The notes under the pieces were generated by a model. The model ran no database searches. It saw nothing but the letters and a program-made list of their open reading frames with translations, and was not told the origin of the DNA. From the NCBI GenBank assembly GCA_036925085.1, contig JAUPFP010000027.1, positions 3,461,501 through 3,525,500 of the forward strand: a stretch of 64,000 nt of DNA, in the 5' to 3' direction. The position numbers were made by a program, and so were the translations under genes. Below are positions 38,399-52,054 of the stretch, in pieces (the stretch's first letter is position 1; the number at the start of each line of letters is the position of its first letter). This DNA is from Brachycybe producta (lineage: Eukaryota > Arthropoda > Diplopoda > Playtdesmida > Andrognathidae).

Positions 38399-38463
<65 letters not shown>
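38399..38463. repeat. (AT)n microsatellite
   Basis: An almost uninterrupted run of about 32 AT dinucleotides. Confidence 0.95.
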
Positions 38464-38466
<3 letters not shown>

Positions 38467-38839
38467 TAGACACGACTCTTAATATAGAATTGCTGTTATT
38501 AACTGTGATTATATGCAATTTTGTTGTGAGTTTGGGGGGGAAAATATGCGCGTGCTCTCTCTCTCTCTCTCTCTCTCTTCTCATGATAATGGTACCAATA
38601 GGTCTCTTCTCTTTATGGGTATCATCATCCGTCCATCCATTCATCCGTAGATGGGACTCTTTTTATGGATCTATGAAAAGCAATGTAATAAATATATATA
38701 AGGAAAAGGGGGAGGGGTTCACTTATAACATTGTGACGTTTCTACTTTTACCATCTAGTATAATGGAGATGAGGGTTTTTTCTAGTTTTTTGTGCTTCAA
38801 CAGTCGTAATTAGTACGTTTGAGAGAGCCATTTTAATTC

Positions 38840-38884
<45 letters not shown>

Positions 38885-40771
38885 TAGTGAGGTTCTTAAT
38901 GTATGGAAGCTAAAAAAAAAAGAGGGGCCGTCGAGGAGAGGCGCCACTTTTTGAGGCTCCAATTGGGTGGTAAATTTTCTAAATTATGGCGAAATGGATC
39001 GATCATAATATTTCATTTTATTATTTTATTAATAAAAGAGGCTGAGAAAACATCTTTTTCTTCATCAAATGCAAATCGGAGGGAAAAAAGGCCTTTTTTA
39101 GCCAAAAGAACCTTCTAGTCTGGATTTCTAACCTTATAGCTTCTAACTAGGGTTTTTTTTTGTTTAAAACTAGAAAATGCATATTTTCTATGGTTCCATT
39201 ATATTCGTGATCACGTGACACAAAAATAAAGCTTTAAATTAGACTTTTGATGTTTTGGTTGGCGTTCACTAGAGGTCACTAGTTGTCTTTTCAGTCTATT
39301 GCTTATGTAGATTTTTAGTTTTAAGTTAGGACTCGCTTCACATTTTCAATATTTTGAACAACTGTTTTATTATTTATTAAAGAGAACAGAAAGAAGAAAA
39401 AAAACTTGATTTTTAATGACATGATTTTTGATTTCTTGATTTTCAACAACTTGGGTCATTGGAAAAGTGGAAATGGGCCGAACACCCTAATAATCTCTTC
39501 TTTAGTTTTCATTGTTTCTTTCTCCCCCCCCCCCCCTTCCCGCCTCCCCCAATTGTATTGTCTTTAAATAGCGGTCAAAGTGTGCCAATAATAATAATAA
39601 TAATGATAATGATACTCAGGTGATCCTCTTATAAGGAGAACACCTTTTATTTTTTAAAGAAAACTTCTTTCTTTCCATCCAACTTGAGCACCTGTAATTA
39701 CTTATATTATTTTTTTTTAAATATAAGAATTTGATCAAAAGTTAATAAAAAAAAATGATTGAATTGTAAATTTTGAAAAGTTTCATTCAACCAAATTTTA
39801 AAGAGAAAAAAATCCCAGTTTTTCAAAACCCAGAAGAAGTAAAATTATATATAAATCATGTGGCGTTTTTTTTCTTCTTCTTTTAACAATTGTAAATTTT
39901 GAAATATATATTATATTTTTTAAAATTTTAAAAAACAAAATGATTGCGTGCTCATGGGTCATTAGTTTTATGTGTTCACTTTACCGTGACGACCCACACA
40001 GGCACCGGAAGTAGTACTACTAGTAAAAACAAAGAGAGAGAGAGAGAGAGAATAAGAAGAAAGAGAAAGGTTAAAGTTCATTGAAGTGACCTTAACTCTT
40101 TTTCTGTCGTTCAGTCGAATGATTTTTTTCGGTTTTTGAAAGAACAACAATGAAAATGATTCAAAAAAATAAAATCTCATCACGCAACTTTTAGATTTTG
40201 AAAAAAAAAATGATGATCACTGATTTCATTTTTGTTGTTCCTCATTCATTCATTCATTCATTCAAGAGAGAGAGAGAGAGAGAGATTCATTCAAGGGATT
40301 AGGAGGAGGAGGAGGGTTTTTTTCTAAGGGTTTTTTTTTCAGGAGGAGAGTAGGAGGAGGAGGAGGGCCTTATAGTTAGACCTTGGCTATTGTGTGTCCA
40401 TCTCTGTATTTTGCGTGTGATTCTCTCTTTTTTGAAACGGAAGTTGTATTTAACAATTGGGTGATGAGTTGCAATCGAATCCTGTTTTTGTGTGTCCTCC
40501 TCCTCTCTCTCTCTCTCTCTCTCTCTCTTATGTGTACCTTATGTTATTATAAGTTAGGGACCGGAGGAGGTTTTTATTTTTCTGCGTCATTCTCATAATG
40601 ATTGTCATCACTTTTCCTTTCTTTCTTTTTTACCTGTGTGTTTCTAGCCGTGTTTTACCTTTTTTTTCGTTTGTGTTTTTATAGTAGAAAGGGTGGAGAG
40701 GGGGGGGGGGGGGGAGGTAGGAGAGACCTTCAGAAAATCAGTCTGAATTTCGTTGTCATGTGTTTGGATCG

Positions 40772-40909
40772 CTTCACACGGACCACTTTATGTCGTCAAC
40801 ACATAAATTGGGTGATGTTTACACGAACGACCACCGAATGTTATAACCCAAAGTCCTGGTCCGTAATGACAGCATTTCATTGTTTTGAATGGTGGTGGTC
40901 CGTGTGAAG
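40772..40909. mobile_element. 138-bp MITE with perfect 15-bp TIRs
   Basis: The ends CTTCACACGGACCAC (40772-40786) and its exact reverse complement (40895-40909) enclose a non-coding interior. The terminal motif is shared with the two EGF-gene intron elements. Confidence 0.75.
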
Positions 40910-42685
40910 AAGCAAACCGAGTACGTGGCGGCCTACTACTTAGTGGCGACACAGTATATCTCGTGTGAAGTGGGTCTTTTTTTGTGTTCTTCTTTCACTT
41001 CGTGTTCGTTTTACAAAATGGATGCACATTTTTTTATTAATATTTCTAAAAAATGGCTGATTTTCATTTGTTGTTGTTGTTTTTCTTCCTTTTTTTTCTG
41101 TCTATTTAGAGGACGACGATTTGTGTGTTTTTTTCTTTCTATCCAACAATGTTCTTGACAATGAGTGGCAATGCATATAATTAGGGATGAAATTTGGATT
41201 TGTAAGGTTAGCTTATAGGGAGGATTAGGGGGGAAGTGTGTGCCCCCCCCCCCCCCTTAAACCACTTCTATTACCTTGTGGTTATTTTTCTATGAGGACA
41301 TTTTTTTGTGTCTCTATTTCCTCCTAATGTTCACCTTGTGTTTTGTGTATTTTTTTTTTGGTTATTATGCAATATTAGTAGAAAAATGGGCCTTTTTTTC
41401 AGGCGTCAATTTTACCTTCTTGATATTTGGGTGTTTTTTTTTTCAGTTGTGTTTTAAGGGGGTTTCTTGTATACGGGGTTAAGAAGGGATGATTGAGGGA
41501 GGGATGAATGAGGGAGGGAGGAATTAGGTAGAAAGAGATTCAGTTATTTTAATTAATGGGTTTAATTATATATAAACATACTGAAAAGGTGAAAATGTTT
41601 CGTTTGAGGCTAAATATAATAATAATATTAAATGATGATGATGAATTGATGATGTTTTAAAAGATCATTGTGTAAACAACAACAACATTCAAAGAAAGGG
41701 CCAATTATTGTAATTCACTCCATTATATGGCAATTTATTACAATAATTGAGCAAGAATTGAAATCTTATATTTATTAATGTCAATTTTAATGGGTTTAAT
41801 TAATATAATTTCTTTTCTTTGACGTCGTCTTCTTCTTCTTCTTCTTCTTCTTCTTATTAAGAGCAGAGGAAAATTCATTCGTGGTTTTCTAGTTTTTTTG
41901 CGAGTTTTAATTTATCAATTAATACATGTGGTGGCCCTCTGCGGCCCACTCGTCTTCTACAGTTTCGACCATTTATTTTTTTCAAATATATTGTTAAATT
42001 TCTAGCGCCGCCACCTGGTGACGAACGATCGAATTCGAATCGAAATATTGGGTTATTTATTGATTTGTTCAATTCGCAAAGAAGAAGAAGAAAAAAAAAA
42101 GAAAGTTTAATTGTTATCGCGATGGTGAGTTGTGTATTAAAATGTGAAAGATAATTTGATGTCGGTGGCCGAAATATTTTCTTGGACAATGGCCGGATGT
42201 GGCGATTGGTGGTGGTTCTTATTCTTCATTTTGAACTATTTTATTTTGGTTGAATCTCCTCCTCCTCCTCTTAGTCCTGTTTACAGTTGGATGGGGGGGG
42301 GGGGGGGTTAGGTGCCAAGAAACAGAAAATGTCAACATCCCACCCATAAAATTCACACCCTCATATATTTCATTTTGAAAAATATGTTTCATAATCACAA
42401 CGTTTGATGAAACACATATATGACTATAATATAATGTATTTATTTATTATGAAGAATCTCTCTTTCAACTGACCACCAATGAATGACCATAAAAATGGTC
42501 TCAACAAGTGTGTTTTCATGGTTTCATTTGTGTTACGGTGATTTCCCACACGAAGAACAATGTGTCAACTCACAAGTTGGGTCCTCCTTTTTTAAAAAGT
42601 GGAAATCGAGAAATTCCGATTTGGTTTAAAAGGTGGTTTTAATGTTGTAAACGGCGCTCCTCCTCCTCCTCCATCTCTGGTCATT

Positions 42686-43090
42686 CTGTCTTTCAAAAAA
42701 ACATGAAATTGTTTTAGAAAATTTTAAGTGGACGACATTATTTTTTTAAATATAAAAGTTTATTTTGAAAAATATTTCTAGAATAGATGAAAATAGTACT
42801 GACTGATTCAGCTACCCATTCTAGTTTCTAGTTTTAGAAAAAAAAACATCTTAAGAAGAAATTGAAAGTATTTTAAAAACTAGAATACTAAAATAGTAGA
42901 TTTCTATCTATGTGTATTTTCATGTTGAAATCTGAAAAAATAAGCATTTACTCAATTTGAGAAAATGATCCAACTTTAATTAAGCAGATCTTTCTCATTA
43001 AACAGTTTTATTTTGAAAGATATCACCACCACCAACATGTGATTTTAGCTTACTCTTTCTAGTTTCTAACACAAGTTTTAATTTCAGCTT
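42686..43090. mobile_element. two adjacent foldback-family copies
   Basis: Copy one spans about 42686-42840 (right arm CATTCTAGTTTCTAG near 42818). Copy two spans about 42848-43090 (left AAAAACTAGAAT near 42875, right TTTCTAGTTTCTAACACA near 43057). The inner TTTATTTTGAAAGATAT boxes are conserved in both. Confidence 0.65.
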
Positions 43091-43234
43091 AGCCATTGGT
43101 CCTGAGGTCCTCCTCCTCTTAGAACCAAAGTTGGATAAATCAGCTCTGTTTTTACATTGATTTATCCATGAATTTGGTTTCATTTTTGTAAAATGCGTAA
43201 CATTGAATGAAATTCATTAATCCTTGAAAATGAG

Positions 43235-43307
<73 letters not shown>

Positions 43308-44129
43308 GAAAGTGAGTTTTTCTGTCAATTCCATTCTTCATATCATTTTCAAGTTGTTGTTGGTTTTTTTTTCCCGGGACAATATTCTATCGGTTGCATG
43401 GTAATTAATGGCAATGGTTAATAATAATATTGGTAATAGTAATAATGGTGGTGGTGGTTCGTATCGCTTTGTGTGTGTATCGAGTGAGTGAACGAACCAC
43501 CGACGGCCGCAGATGGCACGCCGCACTCTCCCCTTAAAAAAAGCCGAAAACTAGATCCATTTGTGTGTTTTTTTCGGTCTGTTTAAGATTTGAGACAAAT
43601 TTCTTCATTTCTTCTGTTTCGTGTCCTCCTTTTTTTCTATTATTTCCAAATTAAAGTGAAACTGAAAAATGCATTTTTTTTTCTCTTTCTAAACATTTTG
43701 TGACAATCAATGTGTGTGAATGTGGCTCACCAGGAAATTCCTATTATTCAGATTTGATATTAACTAAAAAGAAACTGAAATTGCATTCAAATTTAGCTAA
43801 AATCGTCCAAAAAAGTGAACCGTTTCCGTCTTTTTATAACAAAAAGGAAAAACAACGAAAATACAATTCTTATTCCAGTTCACAAGAAAACATTCTTAGA
43901 AATTAATAACTGGACATTCCTGAAAGTGTGTTTTTTATTATTAGATTGAAAAGGGGTTTAATTTTGTTTTTTGTTTTTCCATTTTTCTCATTTATTTTGT
44001 GACCCAAAAACAAGATTAACTGACTTAACTTCAGGAAACAACTTCAAAAAAAGTGGTTGTTTTATAAAGTGTAAACGCGGCACGGAGAGGGGGGGGGGGA
44101 GGGCTCTCGCCAACTTTCTTTTATTTATT

Positions 44130-44430
44130 CTGTCTTTCAGGTGCGAATTGAAGGAAAACTTGAATGTGTTTTACACACTAGAAGGGTAACTAAATCACTT
44201 AGAGGTATTTTCATGCTTGATATCTTTCAAAATGAACTTTCCACTTTAAGAAGACGATATTTTTTTAATTTTGGTCTTTAAAAGATATAAACATAAAAAA
44301 TACCAAAAAGAAGTGATTGCGCTACTACTTACCCTTCTAGTTTCTAAAACACTTTCTAGTTTCTTTCATAATTTTGCTCTTCTGAAAGTCAGAATAATCG
44401 AAAAGTTCGAAAATCAGCTGTTCGTAAACC
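44130..44430. mobile_element. best-preserved long foldback-family copy
   Basis: The left arm CACACTAGAAGGGTAACT (about 44176) and the right arm CTTACCCTTCTAGTTTCT (about 44328) are flanked by CTGTCTTTCAG and CTGAAAGTCAGAATAAT. This shows the inverted homology extends well outside the core arm. The inner box GATATCTTTCAAAATGAACT is also intact. Confidence 0.75.
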
Positions 44431-46957
44431 CATCTTAACGGGAGTTTGGAGTTTAAAATAGACAAGAAGAGACTAGAAATGTCAATGAAAATGGTTGAAA
44501 AATGTAAAAAAAAAGACCCAAGTTGTGAGTGAGTGAATGAGAGATGGAGCAATCCAAAAAGACACACACATAAATGTAATAAATAATAATATTGCAAAGT
44601 TTATTATGTGCTAATAGAATTCTGGATGATGATGATAAGAAGGTGACATTATCCAGGATCTTTTGTTATATTGGTTGATTCTTATCTCAGTCGATGACGT
44701 CATTCGACTTGACGCTTCATTGACTTTTTAGAAAATAACTTAGAGACGTTCCAAATTGACGTCGTCGCAATCGTCAACTTTGTAATGTATTATATATTAT
44801 GTTGTGTGTGTGTTTGTCCTGTCTTTGTCTCGTTAAAAAAAAGTTCCTCCTCTAATAAATGGGGAGGGGGGGGGGCTGTCACTGTGGATGCCTCACTAAC
44901 TCACTGGTTGGCCCACCACCGACACAGGCCTTGAAAACCCCTTTTTATTAACAGAATAATGGTTGACGCCAACACATAGAACTAATTTGTTGATGAATTT
45001 CTTGTCTTGTTGCCCCCGTTTCCAAGTTCCCCCAGATAAAAAAAAGGCCTTACTTTCCACTCTTAACATGTTACCATCATGTTACTGTAAATTCACTTAC
45101 CAGCGTCACAGATAGCCATTATCCATGCATTTGAATTACAAGCAGGCAAGAAGGCTTGTTGCAGAGGGACCATGAGGGTCAAATTGTAGCATGCGAAATG
45201 TATTTTCAAAATCCAAAAGATGTAGAAATCCAGTGACATTATTGCAATGTGTTCTGTGGATGCAAGCTGAAATAATTGCATTGTCAAAACAAGTTTATTT
45301 CGTGCATAAAATCCTCTTGCAATTAAATTGTCTTACCATCATCCCTCACGAACAAATGACCAATAAATATGAATCTCTCCAATTTTGTTAAGAGTGCTCT
45401 CTCTCTATCACAATGCCATGGTCGTCCCTCTACCTAAATCCAATGGTCTCTTAATCTCTAGAAGTGACAGTGGACAGACAGACAGACAGACACAATATAT
45501 CACAATAGTAAGCCTTTATTTTTGTTTCCTTTTTGCCTTTAAAAGCATAAGAAGAAAAAAAGGAGACTGTTTTTGTTTAGTTCACACAGTGACATAATTT
45601 AGTAGAATTATCCAAGTATATCATCATCGTCGTCATAATCATGACGATGATGATTATGATGATTATATCAATGATGTAGTGAGAGAGAGAGATGTGTTCG
45701 CATTTAATTATCAAGGTCCTGAGTGGATATTGGGTGATAGATAGAAAGTGTGTTTGCGTTTAGGAATTAGCTTAATTTTCAGTCGCAAGTAATTGCTGTT
45801 AGAATAATTACACTTGATTTTAGTCAATTTCACGATTGAGATTTAACAAGGAATGACGATGGTGACGTTGATTATTAAAAGGTTTTTCGTCTTTTTTTTC
45901 TTTTGTCTCTTTCTATTGGAGAATTCGAAGGTGGAAATTGTTAAGGAGGGGGAGAGGTTGTTCTTGATTAATTATTAATTATTATTATATGGATTATGTG
46001 ACACGGGAATTAGTCTTCAGTACAGGAATTGCATTCTTCCTCCTAATAATGGCTACTAATTGAAAGATAGTTAAGGTTAGTTAGTGCTTAAACTGAACAA
46101 CTTGTAGGTCTCTACATGAAAAGTGGGTTAGGTTAGGATTTGCTTTGACTTTTATACTTAATGGATAGAATTATTTTAAAAGTGTGTCCCGGGGTGTGTC
46201 TATCATCAGAGAAACATACTGTCTTATGGCGGTAAATTGAAAAAACAAAAAATATTAGTAAGAAATACGAGAGATAATACGAGAAAGTCATAAAATAATA
46301 CAGACTCAACTACAATGTTTTATGATTTTTGTTTTTCTCTACATAGTGTGAAGGCCCCCCCCCTCCGTATAATATGTGTAATAATGAAACATTTTTAAAT
46401 TATAGTTTGCTTCAAGAAGCGAAAGTATATTTTGAACCATGAAATTTACAACTCCTCTCAAAGGTGTCTTTGAAATAATAAAAATCATTTATTAATTAAA
46501 ACTTTTGATTTTAAGGGTGGGTTATTTTACAATCGAATTTTTATGGACTGTGAAAACCACCCTTCTAAGACGACCACAGCCATTTTGTTTTCTGTCTAAA
46601 TGTGTTTCATTAATAACCTCCTCCTCCTCCTCCTCCTGTAGGGCTGGACACACATTCTATGTACAAATATAAAGTAGTAATGTTTGGGATCACCACCACA
46701 ACAGGGGGGAGTCCAACACATTTAAAACACATTGACATTTGTTTTGTGTCTTCTGTGTTTACATTCTGTGTTAACTTTCTAAAACTTCATTTTTGGATTG
46801 ATTGATTGATTGATTTGCCTTTGAGAAAAATGAATACTTAATTAGAAGAACTCAATTTTCAAATTTTATAATATCAAATAAAAACAGTATTTACAGGGGA
46901 ATTTCAATTGGGGTTTGTTTGTTTTGATTGTGTGTTCACCTTGACACTTACATAATA

Positions 46958-46988
<31 letters not shown>

Positions 46989-47135
46989 TGATAATAATAT
47001 AAGCAAATGAAAACGTCGACCATTGTTGAATAATCATTACCACTTATCATTCATTATATACCGTGAATAAAATGAGATAAAATTCATATTATAAACTTAT
47101 AAAGTGAGAGATATGGAATGTTTTGTTTTTTGAAC

Positions 47136-47174
<39 letters not shown>

Positions 47175-47259
47175 ATCTTATAATATTAATTACACTTTTC
47201 AAATTAACGTTTCTCTTGTGTTGCTGTTCTTCTTCAGTGGAATTTGTGTTAGGTCTCTC

Positions 47260-47331
47260 TTCATAATCATCATTCTTTCTCATATAATAATAAATTATTA
47301 TTATTATATGAGAAAGAATGATGATTATGAA
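47260..47331. repeat. 34-bp-arm inverted repeat
   Basis: 47260-47293 (starting TTCATAATCATCATTCTTTC) and 47298-47331 are perfect inverted copies around a 4-nt (ATTA) centre. Confidence 0.8.
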
Positions 47332-47712
47332 TCAGAAGAAATTGGGGAAATGACTCGAAATTGGACTTGGGGTTGTTGTAAGGGGTGGTGGAATCCATGT
47401 AGGAATTAATACTAAACTGAGATGTGTTTTAGGAATTCTTCCTTTTGCTGATTTTCTCCTCTCAATTCTGCTGCAACACAAACAATGACTTATTTACTTG
47501 TTCTCTCTGTTGGTCATCATCAGTTTTGTCTTCTTTTAAACATTGTGGAGTCTTGTGATTTGGTGGAATTGGGTTCATTTTCGACAACTCAGGATAGACG
47601 ACCAAAGGTGACAGACAAAAAGGAGGAGGACGACGACGACGACACATCTTAAAAGCTGGTTTTAAAGTGTGAACCGGGCCTCTCGAATATACTGTACTTG
47701 ATTATTCGTGTT

Positions 47713-47929
47713 CTTAATCAGGAGAGAAAAATTAAGGCCAATTATAAGTGTTTTAGAAAATACAATTGTAGCTCAATCACTTATTAAGAGTAGATTTTCA
47801 TGTGAATATCTTTTAAAATAAACTTTTGAAGAATTAAGTTGGGTACTTTTTTCAAGCTTAAATATGAAAGATAGCAACATGAAAACCTTCTAGTTTCTAA
47901 AACACTTTCTAGTTTCTCTCCTGATTAAG
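47713..47929. mobile_element. foldback-family copy with different perfect ends
   Basis: The outer ends CTTAATCAGGAGAGA and its exact inverse (47915-47929) flank the family's core. The GTAGCTCAATCACTTA box and CTTCTAGTTTCTAAAACAC are present. Confidence 0.7.
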
Positions 47930-49079
47930 GTAAACAATCGAATCAAAGAGTTGGAAAATCAGCCCTTTTATATTCTGAACCATCTTCTTCTGGAATGTCC
48001 TTAACTTATGTATGTGTTCCTGATGTAAGGTGTGTATGTGTGTGGACCATTTGACAAAATTTGGATTATTTGAAGAAGCTTCGTTGTGGCCGTCGTCATA
48101 CATTCCACTGACTATAGGCCTCCTTACTTATCTATTTTATCAACTTTTTATTTCTGGCTTGAATAATTTTTAAAACTTTTATTATCTTTACGAATCACAA
48201 TGAGGAAAAAAAAAAGATATTCCTGAATATTATTATATGTTTTGGTTTTGCTGAAAAAGGGTGGAGGAGGGAGTTTGGGTGGGTCAGGTTAAGTTGGAAG
48301 ATGTTTTCCGAAGCATAACGACACGAAGGAGAGAAGAATTTCGAAAACTGAAAAACGAAGCGGCGGCGGCGGCCTCCTCCTCCTCCTCATTCAGGCAGAA
48401 CAGAAAGCAGGAGGACCCATCCTCCTCCTCTTATATCCGTCCTTGTGTGCCTCTATGGTACAGTATACGTGTGGGTCTCGGGTTGTTGGTGAACATACAT
48501 TGCCGTATCTAATTGTTGGGACGGACACACAAACAAACTGGAATTCAACCGTGAACCCCCATCATCTTGTGTGTCTTCTTCTTCTATTGTGTTTAATTCC
48601 ACAGAGGTGGATGGTTCGGTTGTTGTTCTTGTTGTTGGACCTCCGATTTCTTCCCCTTCTAGTCTGCTTTCTTCCTTTCGTTTCCTTCATCCAATTTGTT
48701 ATAAAACACAACGAAAAGGTGAATTAAAATAACGACTAGCAGATCAAAAATAGTTTACCTTTTTTACGGCTCGGATTTTTATGAAAATATCAAGCAAACG
48801 TTTCTCAATGTGTGTGGCCCAAGAGCCAGTTGTGAAGTAACATTTTTCCATTTAGATCAATCAACAATTACGGTTTTTTCTCCCGATAAAATCACCTGGT
48901 TAGAGGCTAGTACTCTAACCAGACATCTAGCCTCTTATAACCAACCTTTTTGATTAGAAAATAAGCTTAATTACAGTTGCCCTCTGATGATGATTACTTC
49001 ACAATTGGCACATATTGCACCCTGCATATTATTTGTTAATCCGCATTTTAGACTTTTAGAACTTGTGGCTGATCTTCTA

Positions 49080-49110
<31 letters not shown>

Positions 49111-52054
49111 ATTGACCACTGATAATTGGTTATTAATTAGTAATTTAGTGGCATACATATATATATACATAATAAGTGCAGGCAGAGGTAGGCAGGAAGA
49201 TCTTTGAAACCAAAGTCATTTGATTCCATTAAGGAACCATTTGAAGTTTGGTTTTTTTTATTTTTAGAATTGAACATTATTTTTATATAAAATGCATATA
49301 AAACGGGGTTTTTTCTCTTTAATTTTCTTCAATTTATGCAATTGATACACACAGACTGTGGGAAAATTGACATTTGTGTTCCGTGTTTTTACTTTTTCTA
49401 CTTCTTCTTCTTCTTGTGGATTGTTGTTAAATAAATAATTAGTTATGGATATGCTATACTTACTTGGTTGGTGGTGGTTTAATGTTACTTATGTTCATAA
49501 AGAGGGATTAAGGAGGTTGTTCAAATTAGAGGGGTTTTTTTTTTCCTCTTTCTCCTTTTTTAAAAAAAAGTGGGTTTAGGGAGTTAGGTTGGTTCAAGTG
49601 TCGGGGTTTTTTTGTTTTTCGGACGTATTTCTGACAAATTTGATCGGTTGTTCGATTTGAGTTTTTATATTTTTCTAAGTTATTACAATGTTGAGAAGTT
49701 ACGCCACCCTCAATGGGAATTGAATATGGTTTTTGGAACTTGATTCCCCCCTCACTTTAAAGGAAGGTAGGTGTGTGTCATGTGCACCTGTGCAATGCTG
49801 GTTCACTCTAGTCAAGGGGAAGATTAAAGGGGGAATTGGACGACTTCAACAAGAAGAATTTCATCGATTTTCACTTTATTATTAAGGAGAAATTGGGTTT
49901 TAAAATTTAAACATATCGGAAATAGTTTTATACAAGTTTTTAGAATTGATGTTTACAGATGAGTTTCTTACCGAATTCAGCAAATTTAATGCCTAGATGA
50001 CAATGGACGACATTTTGAACACTTCAGATAATAAATGCATCATTTAATGCTTTTTTTTTTAAGATCAAAATTATTAAAATTGAATTACATTTAAGAAAAT
50101 AACTATGGCAATTAACCAAACTACGTTTAGATCTATACATTCTTTGGGGGACTATTTGTATTTTCAAGAAAAAGGGGGGTTAGTAAGTGGGTGGATTTAT
50201 AGATTTTGATTTTATTTTAAAACAATGGGTTGATGAATAATAATTGGAGGAGGGGGGTTAAAGCACGTTGATCCCCCCCCCCCCATCTATTTTACAATAT
50301 ATATAATATTGTTAATAAATGTGTAAGTGAAGAAGAAGAAGAGGTTTTTAATGTATGAAATTTGAACGACGACATCCTCTTCTACTAAGAGGAGAAGGAG
50401 GGGGATCTCTTTTCATTTTAGAAAAAGACCTTAATTCTCTCTCTCTTTCATTCTCTCTCTCGTATCAACTTTGTTTTATTATGAAAGTGAATTGAAGACA
50501 GGGAGGGAGGGGTTTTTTCGGGGGAACAATTAAATGGTTCATCCAAGCGGGACAACAATAAGTTAGTTTTATACATAAAAGTAGGCCTAAAAGTCTCTCT
50601 TTCTTTTTTGGTTTTTATCTTCTTCCTCCATCTTCGTTTTCTTCTCGTGAATTTTGTTTGAGTTGTTCAAACATTTCAAAAAGAAGAATGGATCGATCTA
50701 AAACCTCATATAGATGGGCTCATAGAAGGGGGGGGGACCCACCCTCCAAATAACCTTATGGGTCGCTCTCGTTGACCCATAACCTTCATAATGACACAAA
50801 TTGGTAAATACATTCATTTTGGTTGCTATCCCTGAATGGACAGCAAGTGAGACATGAAAAATAAATACTTTAAGTTTAGCATTTTTTTGTTATTCTTTTT
50901 GGACAATTGGTGGGAAAAAATCGCCGCCATATTGAGAAGAATTAAAATAAGGGGGGGGGAGGAGGGGGTTGTAAACAATGGGGTTCATTTATTTTAGGCC
51001 CAACTTCAAGAAGGAAAAACTTGGCGTTTGCGCGAATATTTAATTTTGAAGTGTTTTTGAAGCCTGGTTCAAATATCACGTTTCCTTTCTTGAATTTGGG
51101 CCATCATCGCATTTGAACCCCAGATACACTTAAGGGGGGGGGAGGTTGTATTATGTACCTTAAGTGTGTCCACGTTCTTGAACAAAAGATGTGCGTTTTA
51201 AGGGGGAATTTCACCCATAAATGCAAATAATGCTGACTTTTTCTTTAAGATATATATATATTACTAATAATATCCATAAAATATCCACCACGTAAGGTGC
51301 AAAAATCGTTTCTATTGTTAAGTTGGGTTTTTTTTTTATATAAAATCCATTCAGTGTTGAGTTTTGTGTTCGATTAGTTTTACTTTTGTGCAAAGAAAAG
51401 GCGTGAAGAATTTCCTTTTCTGTATTTTTATAAAGAGAAAAAGAGAGGGAGGGAGGGAGGAGGCTATATGCCTTTATTTTTCACTCTTTTGTGTTGCCCA
51501 ATTTTCAAAGCAAATATTGTAAGTAAAATTATTCACCCCCCATTATTATTATTATTATTACGTGTGCGACAAATTAGTAACGCTTTTTGGAAGGCGCTGA
51601 TTTAGTTCCAAACTGAACAAGAAGTTTTGCCCCAACTACTAAAAAAATAGCAATCATTTAGCCTCCAACCAGGCCTCTTGGTTCCTGGGAAGTTCTTATA
51701 TACATGTGGCCGCACGATAAAGCGGAAGGAGGTGTAGGTCCCTACATAGAGGCTACTGAATAATAGCGTTTGTTTATTTTGGCGCTTCTTTTAGTCGACG
51801 TCTCTACTTTTAAAGCGTTTTTTAAGGCAAATTAAGGTTACTTCAAACATTTGATGATTCTGTCAAAATAAGGAACGACAAACATTTGCAGTCAATATCA
51901 ATAAAAAGTTTATTTTGAAAGAGTTAATCCGTTAAGTGATTGAGAGAGCTTTACCCTTCTAGTTACTAAAGTAATCGATTAATTTCTTAAAGACAGAATT
52001 AAGATGTAAATTTCTAAAACTGAATAAAACACAGGAGAAGACGTGAAAGAGGCT

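Larger units (their letters stand above)
32547..40000. other. gene-poor repeat-rich stretch
   Basis: I see no conserved coding sequence. Contents: C-run near 33276-33291, (GA)n near 33412, C-run near 33898-33916, foldback copies (34368-34480, 37395-37600), the AT-cored hairpin at 35026-35233, (CT)n near 35650-35678, the TIR element at 36115-36712, a C-run near 36820-36840, (GAT)n near 38021-38044, (AT)n at 38399-38463 and (GA)n at 38843-38881. It may be intronic to the transcript starting near 32 kb. Confidence 0.5.
40001..48000. other. gene-poor repeat-rich stretch
   Basis: No supported exon. It holds (GA)n near 40032 and 40264, (CT)n near 40504, a G-run near 40698, a TIR element at 40772-40909, (CTT)n near 41830, a G-run near 42293, two adjacent foldback copies at 42686-43090, (ATT)n at about 43230-43305, further foldback copies at 44130 and 47713, (CT)n at 47140-47170 and the hairpin at 47260-47331. 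Confidence 0.5.

Noticed and set aside
48261-48512. 83-aa Ala/Ser-rich frame
   Set aside because: It is mostly GCG and TCC repeats; there is no domain, and splice signals do not support an exon.
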